Shown piece after piece: positions 40,500 to 49,197 of a DNA stretch of 64,000 nt (within the stretch, counting starts at the first letter, position 1; every line of letters starts with the position of its first letter). The DNA is taken from NCBI RefSeq assembly GCF_000525995.1, contig NZ_AODL01000024.1, forward strand, positions 1-64,000, written 5' to 3'. The stretch comes from Paenilisteria riparia FSL S10-1204 (GTDB lineage: Bacteria; Bacillota; Bacilli; Lactobacillales; Listeriaceae). The position numbers were made by a program, and so were the translations under genes. Under the pieces are notes generated by a model. It made no database searches, had not been told where the DNA came from, and saw nothing but the letters and a program-made list of their open reading frames with translations.

Positions 40500-40716
40500 G
40501 TTGGGACAAAACTCAAGATAAAGCAAAACCGCCGAGCCATTTACTTTGGGTAATACGAAAAATTTTGCTTTACACAAATCGAGCGAAAGCGTTTGTATTC
40601 AGGGAGTTTGGTGGAAGCCGGAAGCGGAGCATACTGGTGTATGTGAGAACCGGAAGTCCGCCAAATTCCCTGAATGCGAGCGCTTGTCGCCGATTTACTT
40701 GGGTTATGTCCCAGAC
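40500..40716 (+). ncRNA. Long structured foldback element, candidate RNA or mobile repeat
   Basis: The outer arms TTGGGACAAAACTCAAG (40501-) and CTTGGGTTATGTCCCA (to about 40713) pair. An internal hairpin TAAAGCAAAA / TTTTGCTTTA follows. The main stem pairs AAGCG..ATTCAGGGA.TTTGG.GGA with its complement over 29 positions. The five differences from perfect pairing in that stem are all G-U compatible on the plus strand. It resembles multicopy intergenic elements of Firmicutes that carry TTGGGACATAAC-type ends. Copy number cannot be seen from one window. Confidence 0.6.
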
Positions 40717-40790
40717 TCGTTACATGTGATATTTAATTTCTAAAGCTAAGTATACTCCTACTAATAGCAGTTTCAACCTTTTGCGATATA

Positions 40791-40810
40791 TTTCACAATA
40801 AATACACATT
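40791..40810 (+). repeat. 20-bp intergenic motif, copy 4
   Basis: TTTCACAATAAATACACATT, the copy closest to the consensus, between the foldback element and asnB. Confidence 0.6.
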
Positions 40811-40966
40811 AAACCTACTTGCAAACGCGTTCATTAAATTTTTCACTGTGCTATGGACATACAATAAGACAATGAGACACGTTTCGCATTAGCCATTTTT
40901 AGAAATAATATCCTATTAAAAATAAAAAACGACTAAAACCCATGTAAGGATTTTAATCGCTTTAGA

Positions 40967-42832
40967 TTACTTACCAAAATTATATTTATTCTCTACATAT
41001 ACATCGTACCAAATCATAAAGATAACAACTGTCCAAATCTTACGGCTATAATCATGTTTTCCTGCACAATGATCTTCTAACAATTGTAATACGTATTTTT
41101 TATTGATAAGATGGTCTGTTCCTGAATCTCGAATCAAATTCTTCACCCACTGGTTCATCTCATCTTTTAGCCAGTGGCGGATTGGCACTGGAAAACCTAA
41201 TTTGCGGCGATTCAGCACGTGATCTGGTACAAAGCTTTCTGCTGCTTTACGCAAGACATATTTTGTTGTGCCATTAGTTGTTTTCATGGAAGCTGGAATG
41301 TCTTTTGCTACACGAAATACTTCTTTGTCTAAGAACGGTACGCGAACTTCTAGCGAGTTGGCCATTGTCATACGGTCTGCTTTTAACAAAATATCACCGC
41401 GCATCCATGTGTGAATATCGATATACTGCATGCGTTCTACAGGGTTATAACCAACTGTTTCTGCGTATAATGGATCAGTAATTTTTGTATAGTCGTGCCC
41501 TGTTTGATACTTCGGTAGCAAAATCTTTTTCTCTGATTCCGTGAACATTTTGGCATTTCCAATGTAGCGTTCTTCCATCGGTGTTGTTCCGCGTTCTAGG
41601 AAGCTCTTGCCGCGCATTCCTTCCGGCATTACATTCGCAACACCACGTAGCATCGATTTTAGGACACCTGGCATCTTGTTGAAAACAGAAAGAGAGTTTG
41701 GTTCATTGTAGATATTATAACCGCCAAACAGCTCGTCAGCACCCTCTCCAGACAAAGCAACAGTTACATGTTTGCGTGCTTCGCGGGATAAGAAGTACAA
41801 AGGAATCGCAGCTGGGTCAGCTAACGGATCGTCCATGTGCCAAACAATTTTTGGTAATTCGTCCATATATTCTTGTGGTGTAATGATATAGCTAATATTT
41901 TCTACGCCTAATTTCTCGGCAGTTTCTTTGGCAACATCGACTTCACTAAAACCGTCGCGCTCAAAGCCTACTGAGAAGGTTTTAATTGCTGGATGATACT
42001 CTTTTGCAATAGCTGCAATGATAGAAGAATCAATACCTCCTGATAGGAACGAACCAACTGGCACATCACTGCGCATATGCATTTTTACAGAATCGTACAT
42101 GACATCTCGAATTTCTTTAATGAATGTATCTTCCGATTTGCTTACAGGTTGGAATTGGGCTTTCCAGTAACGGCTAATTTGCATTTCTCCGCCGATTTTT
42201 TTCGTGAAATAATGACCTGGCTCTAAACGTTTCACGCCTTGTGTTAGGGAATCAGGTTCTGGAACGAACTGGAATGTCATGTAGTTTTGTAAAGATACTT
42301 CATCTAATTTGGTTGATTTTAACGCGTGTAAAATCGATTTCTTCTCGGAACCCATGTACAATTTGCCGTCTTCTTCTGCATAGAAAAATGGCTTGATACC
42401 AAATGGATCGCGCGCGCCATAGACGGTCTGTTCTTCTTTATCCCAAATAACAAAACCGAACATACCGCGTAATTGTTCTGCCGTTTTTTCTTTGTATTTG
42501 GCATATGTAGCAATAATAACCTCTGTATCACTGCTTGTCTCGAAAGTCATGCCTTCTTTCATTAAATTCTCACGCAGCTCCACATAGTTATACACTTCAC
42601 CATTAAAAATTATCCAATAACGCTCATTCTCATAAGTCAGCGGCTGATGACCGTTCTCTACGTCAATAATACTTAGGCGACGGAAACCAAACTGAACATG
42701 CTCGTCTGTAAAAAACCCTTCATCATCAGGGCCACGGTGGGTAATCATATCATTCATTTGTTTAAATGTTTCTTTTTGTTCGCCGGTAATTTCAGCAATG
42801 CGGTCATGCACGCATCCAATAAATCCACACAT
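40967..42832 (-). CDS. asnB: Asparagine synthetase (glutamine-hydrolysing)
   Basis: It amidates aspartate with glutamine and ATP. It has 621 residues. The N-terminal nucleophile Cys follows the initiator Met (MCGFIGCVHD), with THRGPDDEGFF and FNGEVYNYVELR in the glutaminase domain. The synthetase domain has VGSFLSGGIDSSIIAAIA (PP-loop) and VALSGEGADELFGGYNIY. The ATG at 42832 is required to place Cys at position 2; AGGAGAAATGTG precedes it. Confidence 0.95.
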   Translation of the reverse strand: MCGFIGCVHDRIAEITGEQKETFKQMNDMITHRGPDDEGFFTDEHVQFGFRRLSIIDVENGHQPLTYENERYWIIFNGEVYNYVELRENLMKEGMTFETSSDTEVIIATYAKYKEKTAEQLRGMFGFVIWDKEEQTVYGARDPFGIKPFFYAEEDGKLYMGSEKKSILHALKSTKLDEVSLQNYMTFQFVPEPDSLTQGVKRLEPGHYFTKKIGGEMQISRYWKAQFQPVSKSEDTFIKEIRDVMYDSVKMHMRSDVPVGSFLSGGIDSSIIAAIAKEYHPAIKTFSVGFERDGFSEVDVAKETAEKLGVENISYIITPQEYMDELPKIVWHMDDPLADPAAIPLYFLSREARKHVTVALSGEGADELFGGYNIYNEPNSLSVFNKMPGVLKSMLRGVANVMPEGMRGKSFLERGTTPMEERYIGNAKMFTESEKKILLPKYQTGHDYTKITDPLYAETVGYNPVERMQYIDIHTWMRGDILLKADRMTMANSLEVRVPFLDKEVFRVAKDIPASMKTTNGTTKYVLRKAAESFVPDHVLNRRKLGFPVPIRHWLKDEMNQWVKNLIRDSGTDHLINKKYVLQLLEDHCAGKHDYSRKIWTVVIFMIWYDVYVENKYNFGK

Positions 42833-42927
42833 CGTCACATTTCTCCTCTATTATTATACTAGTCTTGTTCTCTTTTTCAACAACGTCTATCATATCATAA
42901 ATAGGGTTTGTTTGAACAGCATCGCGC

Positions 42928-42963
42928 AAAAAAGAGTTTGAAGTTGCCTCCAAACTCTTTATA
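42928..42963 (-). terminator. Terminator of the carbonic anhydrase gene
   Basis: AAAGAGTTTG (42931-42940) pairs perfectly with CAAACTCTTT (42951-42960), followed on the minus strand by TTT. Confidence 0.75.
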
Positions 42964-42973
42964 CATAGCTATA

Positions 42974-43744
42974 TCAGTCTGTATGTTTCAAGACTGGACG
43001 ATCGTGCAGTGGTTGTACTTTACGATTGTTGCCGTCGTAGTATTTGTTAAATTCAGCGATTTGTTCTTTAGAAACTTCCACTGGATTTGCCATGACATAC
43101 CATTCTACGTTCTCAGATAGTGGTGGTGTTGTTAAGGAACCTAGATAGTGGTAATATGTTTTGTTGGTTGGAAGCAGTGCAGCGACATTAATTGGCTCAC
43201 TAACAGTTGTTTTCTCACCTTTTTTAATGTTGGATAAGATGGTTTCAAACGCTGGATTTGCTTTTCCTTCTTTAAAGAAAACAGCAATAACAGCTAGACG
43301 GCTATCTTGGCTTTCGTTTACAAAGTGCGCTTCGATTGGGTAATGTTTGCCATTCATTGTGTGCTCGCTCTCGGCATGGAAATGAAATTGATTTAACTCA
43401 AAGTTACGTCCGTTAATAAGTGCTGTACCGCCATCATCAACTTGGATGCTATGGCCATTGTCAACTTCGTCTGTTACTTTTTGGTTGTAATTCAATTCAA
43501 TAGTACCTTTGTCTTCCATCTTCGTTGTTTTTGCTGTTTCAATATTGATTGGCGACTGCGTGTCTCCTGCTTCAAATTGCCACGACTTTTGATCATGATA
43601 ATCTAAGTGATCTTCATGCTTTGCTGTTGTTTCTGTTTTCTTGCTCTCTTCTTTCTTTGAATCACTTGCCTCGCTATTGCCACATCCTGCTACCAAAACA
43701 AGTGATGCCGCGATTGCTGATGCTGCCAGTAATTTTGTTTTCAT
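42974..43744 (-). CDS. Alpha-type carbonic anhydrase lipoprotein
   Basis: It hydrates CO2 to bicarbonate outside the membrane. It has 256 residues. The signal peptide with lipobox LVLVAGCGNSEA indicates lipid anchoring. The alpha-CA domain starts at about residue 45 with WQFEAGDTQSPINIETA. Zinc ligands lie in NQFHFHAESEHTMNGKHYPIEAHFV (His-x-His and a later His), and GSLTTPPLSENVEWYV is the conserved substrate-pocket segment. Monocistronic, with an inverted repeat around its -10 box. Confidence 0.92.
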   Translation of the reverse strand: MKTKLLAASAIAASLVLVAGCGNSEASDSKKEESKKTETTAKHEDHLDYHDQKSWQFEAGDTQSPINIETAKTTKMEDKGTIELNYNQKVTDEVDNGHSIQVDDGGTALINGRNFELNQFHFHAESEHTMNGKHYPIEAHFVNESQDSRLAVIAVFFKEGKANPAFETILSNIKKGEKTTVSEPINVAALLPTNKTYYHYLGSLTTPPLSENVEWYVMANPVEVSKEQIAEFNKYYDGNNRKVQPLHDRPVLKHTD

Positions 43745-43759
43745 GGTGAAAACCCCCTT

Positions 43760-43792
43760 CGTTATGTAACTTAATTATTATATTACATAACG
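43760..43792. promoter_or_regulatory. Inverted repeat at the carbonic anhydrase promoter
   Basis: CGTTATGTAA (43760-43769) and TTACATAACG (43783-43792) form a perfect 10-bp inverted repeat with a 13-bp gap. A TATAAT lies between the arms on the minus strand. No good -35 box is present. The regulator is unknown. Confidence 0.6.
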
Positions 43793-43859
43793 ATTCATTT
43801 GTATGTGTATTTTTTGTGACAGAATTTCCATATCCTCTTAAAAAATATTACTTTTTATC

Positions 43860-43898
43860 CAAAAAACTAGCTTGACAATTGCCAAAGCTAGTTTCTCG
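43860..43898 (-). terminator. Terminator of metK
   Basis: AAACTAGCTT (43864-43873) pairs with AAGCTAGTTT (43885-43894), followed by TTT on the minus strand. Confidence 0.8.
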
Positions 43899-43906
43899 TT
43901 CTTTAT

Positions 43907-45115
43907 TTATTTCACATTCGCTGTATTTTGTAAGAAATTTTTCATTTGAACCGCTTTATCTGTGCGTTCCCATGGCAGGTCCAAGTCAAGGCGCCCAAAA
44001 TGGCCGAATGCTGCTGTTTGGCGGTAAATTGGTCGGCGTAAGTCAAGCATCTGAATAATACCTGCTGGACGTAAATCAAAAAATTGATTCACTGCATTGA
44101 TTAACTCTTGCTCGCTATATTCACTCGTGCCATAAGTATCGATAGAAATTGACACCGGATGAGCAACACCAATTGCATATGCTAACTGGACTTCTGCTTT
44201 TTTCGCAAGGCCTGCTGCGACGATGTTTTTGGCAACATAGCGCGCGGCATAAGCGCCTGAACGATCGACTTTTGTTGGATCTTTACCAGAAAATGCGCCA
44301 CCACCATGACGCGCATAGCCTCCGTAGGTATCCACGATGATTTTGCGGCCTGTTAAGCCTGCATCGCCTTGAGGTCCGCCGATAACAAAGCGTCCTGTTG
44401 GATTGATGAAATATTTCGTTTCAGAATCAAGCAATCGGACATCGATGACTTCTTCAATGACTAATTTATGCAAGTCTGTTGCAATTTGTTCTTGTGTAAC
44501 ATCCGGATGGTGTTGTGTCGAAATGACAATGGTATCAACACGAACTGGTTGATTATTGTCATCATACTCGACTGTCACTTGTGTTTTCGCATCTGGACGT
44601 AGGTATGTTAACACATTATTTTTTCGTAATTCGGCAATTTTGCGGGATAAGGCATGCGCAAGCGAAATTGGAAGCGGCATTAGTTCTTCGGTTTCATCCG
44701 TTGCAAAACCAAACATTAATCCCTGATCCCCCGCTCCAATGGCGTCAATCGTTGCCTCTTCATTATCACGGGATTCTAACGCTACGTCTACACCTTGCGC
44801 GATATCAGGCGACTGCTCATCAATCGCTGTTAAAACCGCGCATGTTTCTGCATCAAAACCATATTTTGCACGCGTATAACCAATTTCTTTAATCGTATCT
44901 CGCACAATTTTTGGGATGTCTACGTAAGTGGATGTTGTAATTTCCCCCGCTACTAGTACGAGTCCTGTTGTTACTGTTGTTTCACAGGCAACCCTAGCAT
45001 CAGGGTCCTTCGTTAAAATTGCATCCAGAATTGCGTCAGAAATCTGGTCCGCAATCTTATCTGGATGTCCATCAGAAACCGATTCTGATGTGAATAAATG
45101 ACGATTTCTTGCCAT
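43907..45115 (-). CDS. metK: S-adenosylmethionine synthetase
   Basis: It makes SAM from methionine and ATP. It has 402 residues. Motifs: [20 protein letters not shown], the signature [15 protein letters not shown] and the P-loop-like [16 protein letters not shown]. The start at 45115 has AAGGAGG upstream. A SAM-I riboswitch controls it. Confidence 0.97.
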   Translation of the reverse strand: MARNRHLFTSESVSDGHPDKIADQISDAILDAILTKDPDARVACETTVTTGLVLVAGEITTSTYVDIPKIVRDTIKEIGYTRAKYGFDAETCAVLTAIDEQSPDIAQGVDVALESRDNEEATIDAIGAGDQGLMFGFATDETEELMPLPISLAHALSRKIAELRKNNVLTYLRPDAKTQVTVEYDDNNQPVRVDTIVISTQHHPDVTQEQIATDLHKLVIEEVIDVRLLDSETKYFINPTGRFVIGGPQGDAGLTGRKIIVDTYGGYARHGGGAFSGKDPTKVDRSGAYAARYVAKNIVAAGLAKKAEVQLAYAIGVAHPVSISIDTYGTSEYSEQELINAVNQFFDLRPAGIIQMLDLRRPIYRQTAAFGHFGRLDLDLPWERTDKAVQMKNFLQNTANVK

Positions 45116-45183
45116 TTCTTATTTCCTCCTTTATTCTTCTCCATCGCGAAGTTGCGGCTTTGTTTCGTTAAAATGATAACAAA

Positions 45184-45367
45184 AACAAAAAGCCCTCCCT
45201 CTAATTTGCCAATTGCGCGCGGAACTAGAGAAAAGGCTACTATTTACAATACCTTCGCTCTCATCGATCAGGAAAATTACTTCCTGCCACAGGTTAGCAC
45301 CTTACATTACTGTAGGTTGCCGGGTTTCAAAGGGCCAGTCCCTCTACCGCTCTGGATAAGAGTTTAA
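45184..45367 (-). ncRNA. SAM-I riboswitch (S-box) of metK
   Basis: The minus strand reads CTCTTATCCAGAGCGGTAGA, then GGGACTGGCCC..GAAACCCGGCAACC, GGTGCTAA and GATCGATGAGAG, the S-box core. A terminator (CTAGTTCCGCG region, then GGAGGGCTTTTTGTTTTT) ends near 45185. SAM binding should terminate transcription. Its 5' end is duplicated at 49198-49227. Confidence 0.95.
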
Positions 45368-45379
45368 TTTAGTTTTCAC
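45350..45379. repeat. 30-bp direct repeat, copy 1 (S-box 5' end)
   Basis: An exact 30-bp match to 49198-49227, starting CTCTGGATAAGAG. This copy includes the first helix strand of the metK riboswitch plus upstream leader. Together the copies bound the LXG module. Confidence 0.9.
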
Positions 45380-45582
45380 TATTTTTCATTTTGTTTCAAA
45401 ATGCTAGTATATCATTATTCTTGATTTCTTGCTTATCATTACTTTTCATCTTTTTTCAAAAGTTGGTGGGCAAATGATAGGCAAATAATCAATATAACTT
45501 GTCGGTAAATACTATTATAGAGCTAAATTAGATATTTGGCAAGAATTTATTTCGCATACTACTGAGATCTTATTTGTTGCAA

Positions 45583-45882
45583 TCAAACGGATCCCTTAGG
45601 CACTTTAGTTTGGCTCACCATTTCATCATATTGTTCAGCAAATGCTTCTTCTTCTTCGCTTTTAAAACCTTCAAATAGAACAGTTTCAACATTTTCTTTA
45701 TTAAAAAAATATACTGCTTCTGGTGATAACATCCCTTGCGGAATTAGCACTGCGCCGTAATCATAGAAAACCTCTTTCTTACGATCCTCCACAATACTTG
45801 CTCTAGACACAATCATTAATCTTGAACCATCTCCGTCTTTCAATAGTACAATTGTTCCTAATGGTAATACTCTATCTTCCAT
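45583..45882 (-). CDS. DUF4176 protein of the LXG/type VII module
   Basis: A 99-residue DUF4176 protein (PLGTIVLLKDGDGSRLMIVS, YDYGAVLIPQGML, then FFNKENVETVLFEGFKSEEE). Such proteins accompany LXG toxins in Listeria and other Firmicutes; the function is unknown. GGAGG precedes the start. It starts right after the preceding membrane protein's stop. Confidence 0.85.
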   Translation of the reverse strand: MEDRVLPLGTIVLLKDGDGSRLMIVSRASIVEDRKKEVFYDYGAVLIPQGMLSPEAVYFFNKENVETVLFEGFKSEEEEAFAEQYDEMVSQTKVPKGSV

Positions 45883-45884
45883 AA

Positions 45885-46537
45885 TTACTTGCCCTCCAAT
45901 TTCTTATTTTGATATTTCCCAACAATGTTAAACCAACGTATCAAGTTATTATCCCAAATCAAGAAAACAGTTAAAAAGGGGAGAACGCCGAATAAACTTA
46001 AAACTATAATCTCGCTGCCTATCGGAGCTCCTATGAAATAACCCTGCTGATTAGCTAAGCACAGACCAATTATGAACCCTATTGTAGCACATCCAACCAC
46101 TAAAGTGAGTGCCCAAGCAAATATCTTCTTCATAAAAGTTACTTTTCTGCTATTGAAAATATTCCATATATTACTATTATTAATAGCTTTGCCAAATTCT
46201 TTTTTTTGTTGCAGGCTCCGCTTCCTTCACGTCCTTGTATAAAGCACGATGAACAATAATAGTTAAAAAAAAGGAATTCAAATATCCAAATTAATAATAA
46301 AATTATCAGTATACTGTCATTATATTTCCCTGAAAAAAGCTGTCTCTTTGCGAAGAATCCTGTGAAACTACCTACTAACAATAGTGTGATGAGAGTTAAG
46401 ATAATATATTTAGAATTATTTTTCGTCTTTTCATTATTTAACAATCTACTCTTTTTTGACTTTAATAGGTCTTTCTTTTTAGAATCGAAATAGATAGTAT
46501 ATCCATCTGCCTCTCCTATATATATCATTTTCCTCAA
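45885..46537 (-). CDS. Probable multi-TM immunity protein of the LXG toxin (two frame breaks)
   Basis: As given, two frames are open (46139-46537 and 45885-46133). Two 8-base homopolymers (46200-46207 and 46265-46272) lie in the first. Shortening each by one gives one continuous frame of about 216 residues joining WIFEFLFLTIIVHRALYKD, EAEPATKKEFGKAINNSN and MKKIFAWALTLVVGCATIG. The product has four TM helices. Its position directly after an LXG toxin is where the immunity gene normally lies, and a membrane protein suits a pore-forming toxin. Separate 132- and 82-residue proteins remain possible. Confidence 0.55.
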
Positions 46538-46548
46538 ACTAATCCCCC

Positions 46549-47731
46549 TTACCAGAGTTTGAAATTATCTAGGTTCCACTTTCCATGAGCAAACCCATCA
46601 TACAGTGTATTGGCAACCCCATTTACGAGGTAACCTCCAGCGGCGCCCGCTAATGTCCCAACAACTGGAATTGGAATCAATGACCCTATTGCTGCGCCTG
46701 CATAAATAGACCCCACAGCTGTACCAGTATGCACTACTCCGTCAATCGCAGCACTTGTTTCCCCATACTCATCCTTTCGCTCTAAATACGTCGCAGCACC
46801 ATCCAAAACAACTCCCGCTGCGCCTGCAACACCTAGACTTTTAGGAAAAGCTTTTCCTGTACCATTTAAAATTGAGTCTACTTTACGAGCATTTTTAACA
46901 TCTTTAAATCGGCTCACATCGCCATTTACTTGCTTCCACGTTTTTAACCCTGATTTTGTACTCTTTACAGGTGAATTATGCCATGTTCCACCCTTAATTT
47001 TTTTTGCTACTAGCCACTGTTTCAGCCCTAAGAACATTCAACGTTGACGCATATCCCCCAGCCAATAAGCCAGTTTTAGTGACCTTTAAATATTCCTGAT
47101 AATTGTTTTGGATTGTCTGGCTCCAGTCTGAATCATCTTCCGCGGGAGTGGCATATATACCTGTTGCGACATCAAAATTTCTTCCACTGTTTACCTTCCT
47201 TAAGCCAGTTTCTACAGAAACTATTATGCTCTCTACTTCCGCGAATAACGTTGCTGAAGCGATATCATATGAGAGTAATTTATCTAATTTACCTTGTATC
47301 TCTTGTTTCTGATTTTCATAAAACGGTAAAAATGGATTTGTACTAAACTCAGCCCCTGACAATGACGTCGCGGAAGGTGCGAAACACATCGTACTTTCCT
47401 CCATCAAATCACCTAACTGTCGCAATTGATTTCGCAGTGCATCTTCTTGCAACGAATTCTCATCCACTTCTGTCCGATACTCTTCTACTAATTTTTTAGC
47501 CGCTTTTTGTACTGCTTCAGCAATCAATATAATCCCATTGGCAAGCGGAACATAGGTTGCTTCAAAATATTCTTTAGCAGCATCATATGCTCTCCCTTTT
47601 AAAGCTGTTTCTGCTGTAAAATATGTGATAGTTGCTTTGACTTGTTCCATTTCTGAGATATACATTTGGCACATACTCTGAATAGACTGCATCTGTTCAT
47701 CCGCACTGTCCAAAAACATATTAACACTCAT
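46549..47731 (-). CDS. LXG-domain type VII secreted toxin with glycine-zipper C-terminus (frame break)
   Basis: The repaired product has about 393 residues. Residues 1-200 are the LXG domain, helical and starting MSVNMFLDSADEQMQSIQSM, which targets substrates to the Esx system. The C-terminal 130 residues have AGAAGVVLDGAATYLE and two Gly/Ala-rich hydrophobic stretches (GTAVGSIYAGAAIGSLIPIP, VVGTLAGAAGGYLVNGVANT). Such glycine zippers suggest pore formation, as in streptococcal TelE. The break is an A8 tract (46998-47005); A7 restores ASSKKIKGGTWHN. ATG 47731 has GGAGGAAG upstream. Confidence 0.8.
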
Positions 47732-48069
47732 TCGTCTTCCTCCCATGCTTTTTTTCTAGCACGATACAGCTCATCTTCTTTTATCTCCAATGCCAGTATT
47801 TGGCGACGAACTCCAGTTTGTTGCTCTGCCAAACAATCCATCGTTTTATTTTCTTCTCGTTGCAATTGAAGAATACGGTCTGCAATGCGGTTTGCCATAT
47901 CTCCCGTTCGCCAGTAAATTTGCATACTATTAAAAAATTTCTTTTTACGATGAAAATGCATTACTAATGCTTCTTCTGTTCGTTTTAATTGATGCTGTGC
48001 ATTTTCTGTTTCACATATCTCCTCAGATAAACAGTTGATTTGTCGTGTTATTTCATCGACCTTATTCAT
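47728..48069 (-). CDS. Lap2-like (DUF3958-type) alpha-helical partner of the LXG toxin
   Basis: A 113-residue, strongly helical, charged protein (EICETENAQHQLKRTEEALV, then GDMANRIADRILQLQREEN). It matches the DUF3958-type proteins encoded just before LXG genes, which act as targeting partners (Lap2) binding the LXG domain. The start at 48069 (MNKVDE) is chosen because AAAGGGG lies 8 nt upstream. It overlaps the toxin start by 4 bp. Confidence 0.75.
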   Translation of the reverse strand: MNKVDEITRQINCLSEEICETENAQHQLKRTEEALVMHFHRKKKFFNSMQIYWRTGDMANRIADRILQLQREENKTMDCLAEQQTGVRRQILALEIKEDELYRARKKAWEEDE

Positions 48070-48083
48070 CTCTGTTGCCCCTT

Positions 48084-48348
48084 TCATTTGGCAAGTTGTT
48101 GATCCTGGGCTTCCATCGCTTCTGCCACACGTTGAAGGTTAGAGACGTCCACTAGAAAAGCCTGGCGAAAACGGTGAACAATATCCATCTCTTTCTCAAC
48201 AACACTATGTAACTTACTATTTCCTTGTAGCGTTGTTTTGCATATCTATATTTGGATTTTGTGCCTCATTCGAATCTGTTACCGTTTGCCGTAAAGCAAT
48301 CACTTGATCTTGTACTACGCTTCTATTACTTGCGATTTCTCCATCCAT
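48084..48348 (-). CDS. Lap1-like (TIGR04197/DUF3130-type) type VII effector partner (frame break)
   Basis: A short helical protein, about 87 residues after repair. The N-terminal frame reads MDGEIASNRSVVQDQVIALR and stops early; the C-terminal frame reads LQGNSKLHSVVEKEMDIVHR and ends AQDQQLAK. One A too many in the tract at 48236-48239 explains the break. TIGR04197 proteins accompany LXG toxins and act as Lap1 partners. AGAGGTGAG precedes the start. Confidence 0.7.
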
Positions 48349-48414
48349 TCATCTCACCTCTTTTTGACTATAGCCAAAAGGCCACGCTATATCAAATGGC
48401 CATTCAATCATCAT

Positions 48415-48711
48415 TTATTGTAATCCAAAATTACGCGATAAGTTCACATCATTCTCTTCCACAGCTGTAGCTGTTATGCTCAATTGTTGTTCTATTTGGT
48501 GCATTAAATTCGAAAACTCGGTTACTTTTGGCTTCAATTTTTGGAATTGCTCATCGAATTTTTGGAAAGCGGCACCTTCCCATTCCCCACGCAATTGTTC
48601 CTGTAATTGTTGTAATTCTCGTAAAATCTGTTCAATATCTTGCCCTTTACGACCATACGTTTTTGAGCGATCACATAACTCCGCTGGACTCATTCTAATT
48701 TGACCTGACAT
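48415..48711 (-). CDS. WXG100-family protein (EsxA-like)
   Basis: A 98-residue helical hairpin protein. The central turn motif is LRGEWEGAAFQKFDEQFQ (WEG in place of WxG). It starts MSGQIRMSPAELCDRSKTYG at 48711. In LXG modules the WXG100 protein (WxgC-like) is a chaperone or targeting partner of the toxin. First gene of the operon on the minus strand. Confidence 0.88.
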   Translation of the reverse strand: MSGQIRMSPAELCDRSKTYGRKGQDIEQILRELQQLQEQLRGEWEGAAFQKFDEQFQKLKPKVTEFSNLMHQIEQQLSITATAVEENDVNLSRNFGLQ

Positions 48712-48849
48712 ACATTTCATCCTCGCCATTTTCGCTATGTAACGCACATATTGTATCATAGTAATTAATTAACTGTAAATCGTTAACTATTTTTTATTTT
48801 ATTTCAATTTCTAACAGATAACTTCCACTAATTAATCTTCATCGCAAAA

Positions 48850-48876
48850 AAAGCCTTCGAAACAAATAGAAGGCAC
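48850..48876 (-). terminator. Terminator after the SH3-like ORF
   Basis: GCCTTC and GAAGGC form a stem. On the minus strand it is followed by seven U residues. Confidence 0.65.
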
Positions 48877-48941
48877 TATGCAGGTTTATATTAATTGCAA
48901 CATAGTTTCACTGAATAATCTGTCGACTAAGGCTACATCTC

Positions 48942-49184
48942 TTATTTTTCCTTGAGATACCTTGTCGAATTAGGTAAATAACCATACCGTGTTCCTAACG
49001 TACATTTTAGCCAACCATTCTTGGACCTGCCAACTACGTTTATCACATCTCCTTTTTGGCGATAAAATGATGGCGCCCCACCCCACCTATCATCTGCTCG
49101 TAATAATAAATCAGCTTGACATACATGTTGGTGGGCAAGATATACAAAAAGAGACGTGAAGTCGTTGCTATCAAACGACTTCAC
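48942..49184 (-). pseudogene. Bacterial SH3-like domain fragment
   Basis: Eighty codons are open, but the first ten lie inside a terminator hairpin, so the apparent start is not credible. The rest (ADLLLRADDRWGGAPSFYRQ, then GDVINVVGRSKNGWLKC and YGYLPNSTRYLKEK) looks like one bacterial SH3 domain, usually the C-terminal wall-binding part of a larger hydrolase or toxin. Probably a remnant left by the event that inserted the LXG module. Confidence 0.45.
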
Positions 49185-49190
49185 GTCTCT
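49145..49190 (-). terminator. Strong terminator downstream of the S-box fragment copy
   Basis: A perfect 17-bp stem (49150-49166 and 49174-49190) with a 7-nt loop, then TTTTTG on the minus strand. It lies just after the duplicated S-box 5' segment. Confidence 0.85.
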
Positions 49191-49197
49191 TATACCT

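Larger units (their letters stand above)
40227..40966. other. Non-coding region (about 0.74 kb) with a structured repeat element
   Basis: It contains the upstream region of the synthase gene, a long foldback element at 40500-40716 and one copy of the 20-bp motif. Short ORFs across 40478-40743 are by-products of the foldback and are not called. Confidence 0.55.

Noticed and set aside
40478-40743. Two overlapping ORFs of 83 and 65 codons on the plus strand
   Set aside because: They lie across the long foldback element, have no family resemblance or ribosome-binding site, and their sequence is explained by the inverted repeat.
45462-45473. 12-bp match (GTTGGTGGGCAA) between the metK upstream region and the SH3-like fragment at 49127-49138
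   Set aside because: Too short to separate from chance, and flanking sequence does not align, unlike the 30-bp repeat.
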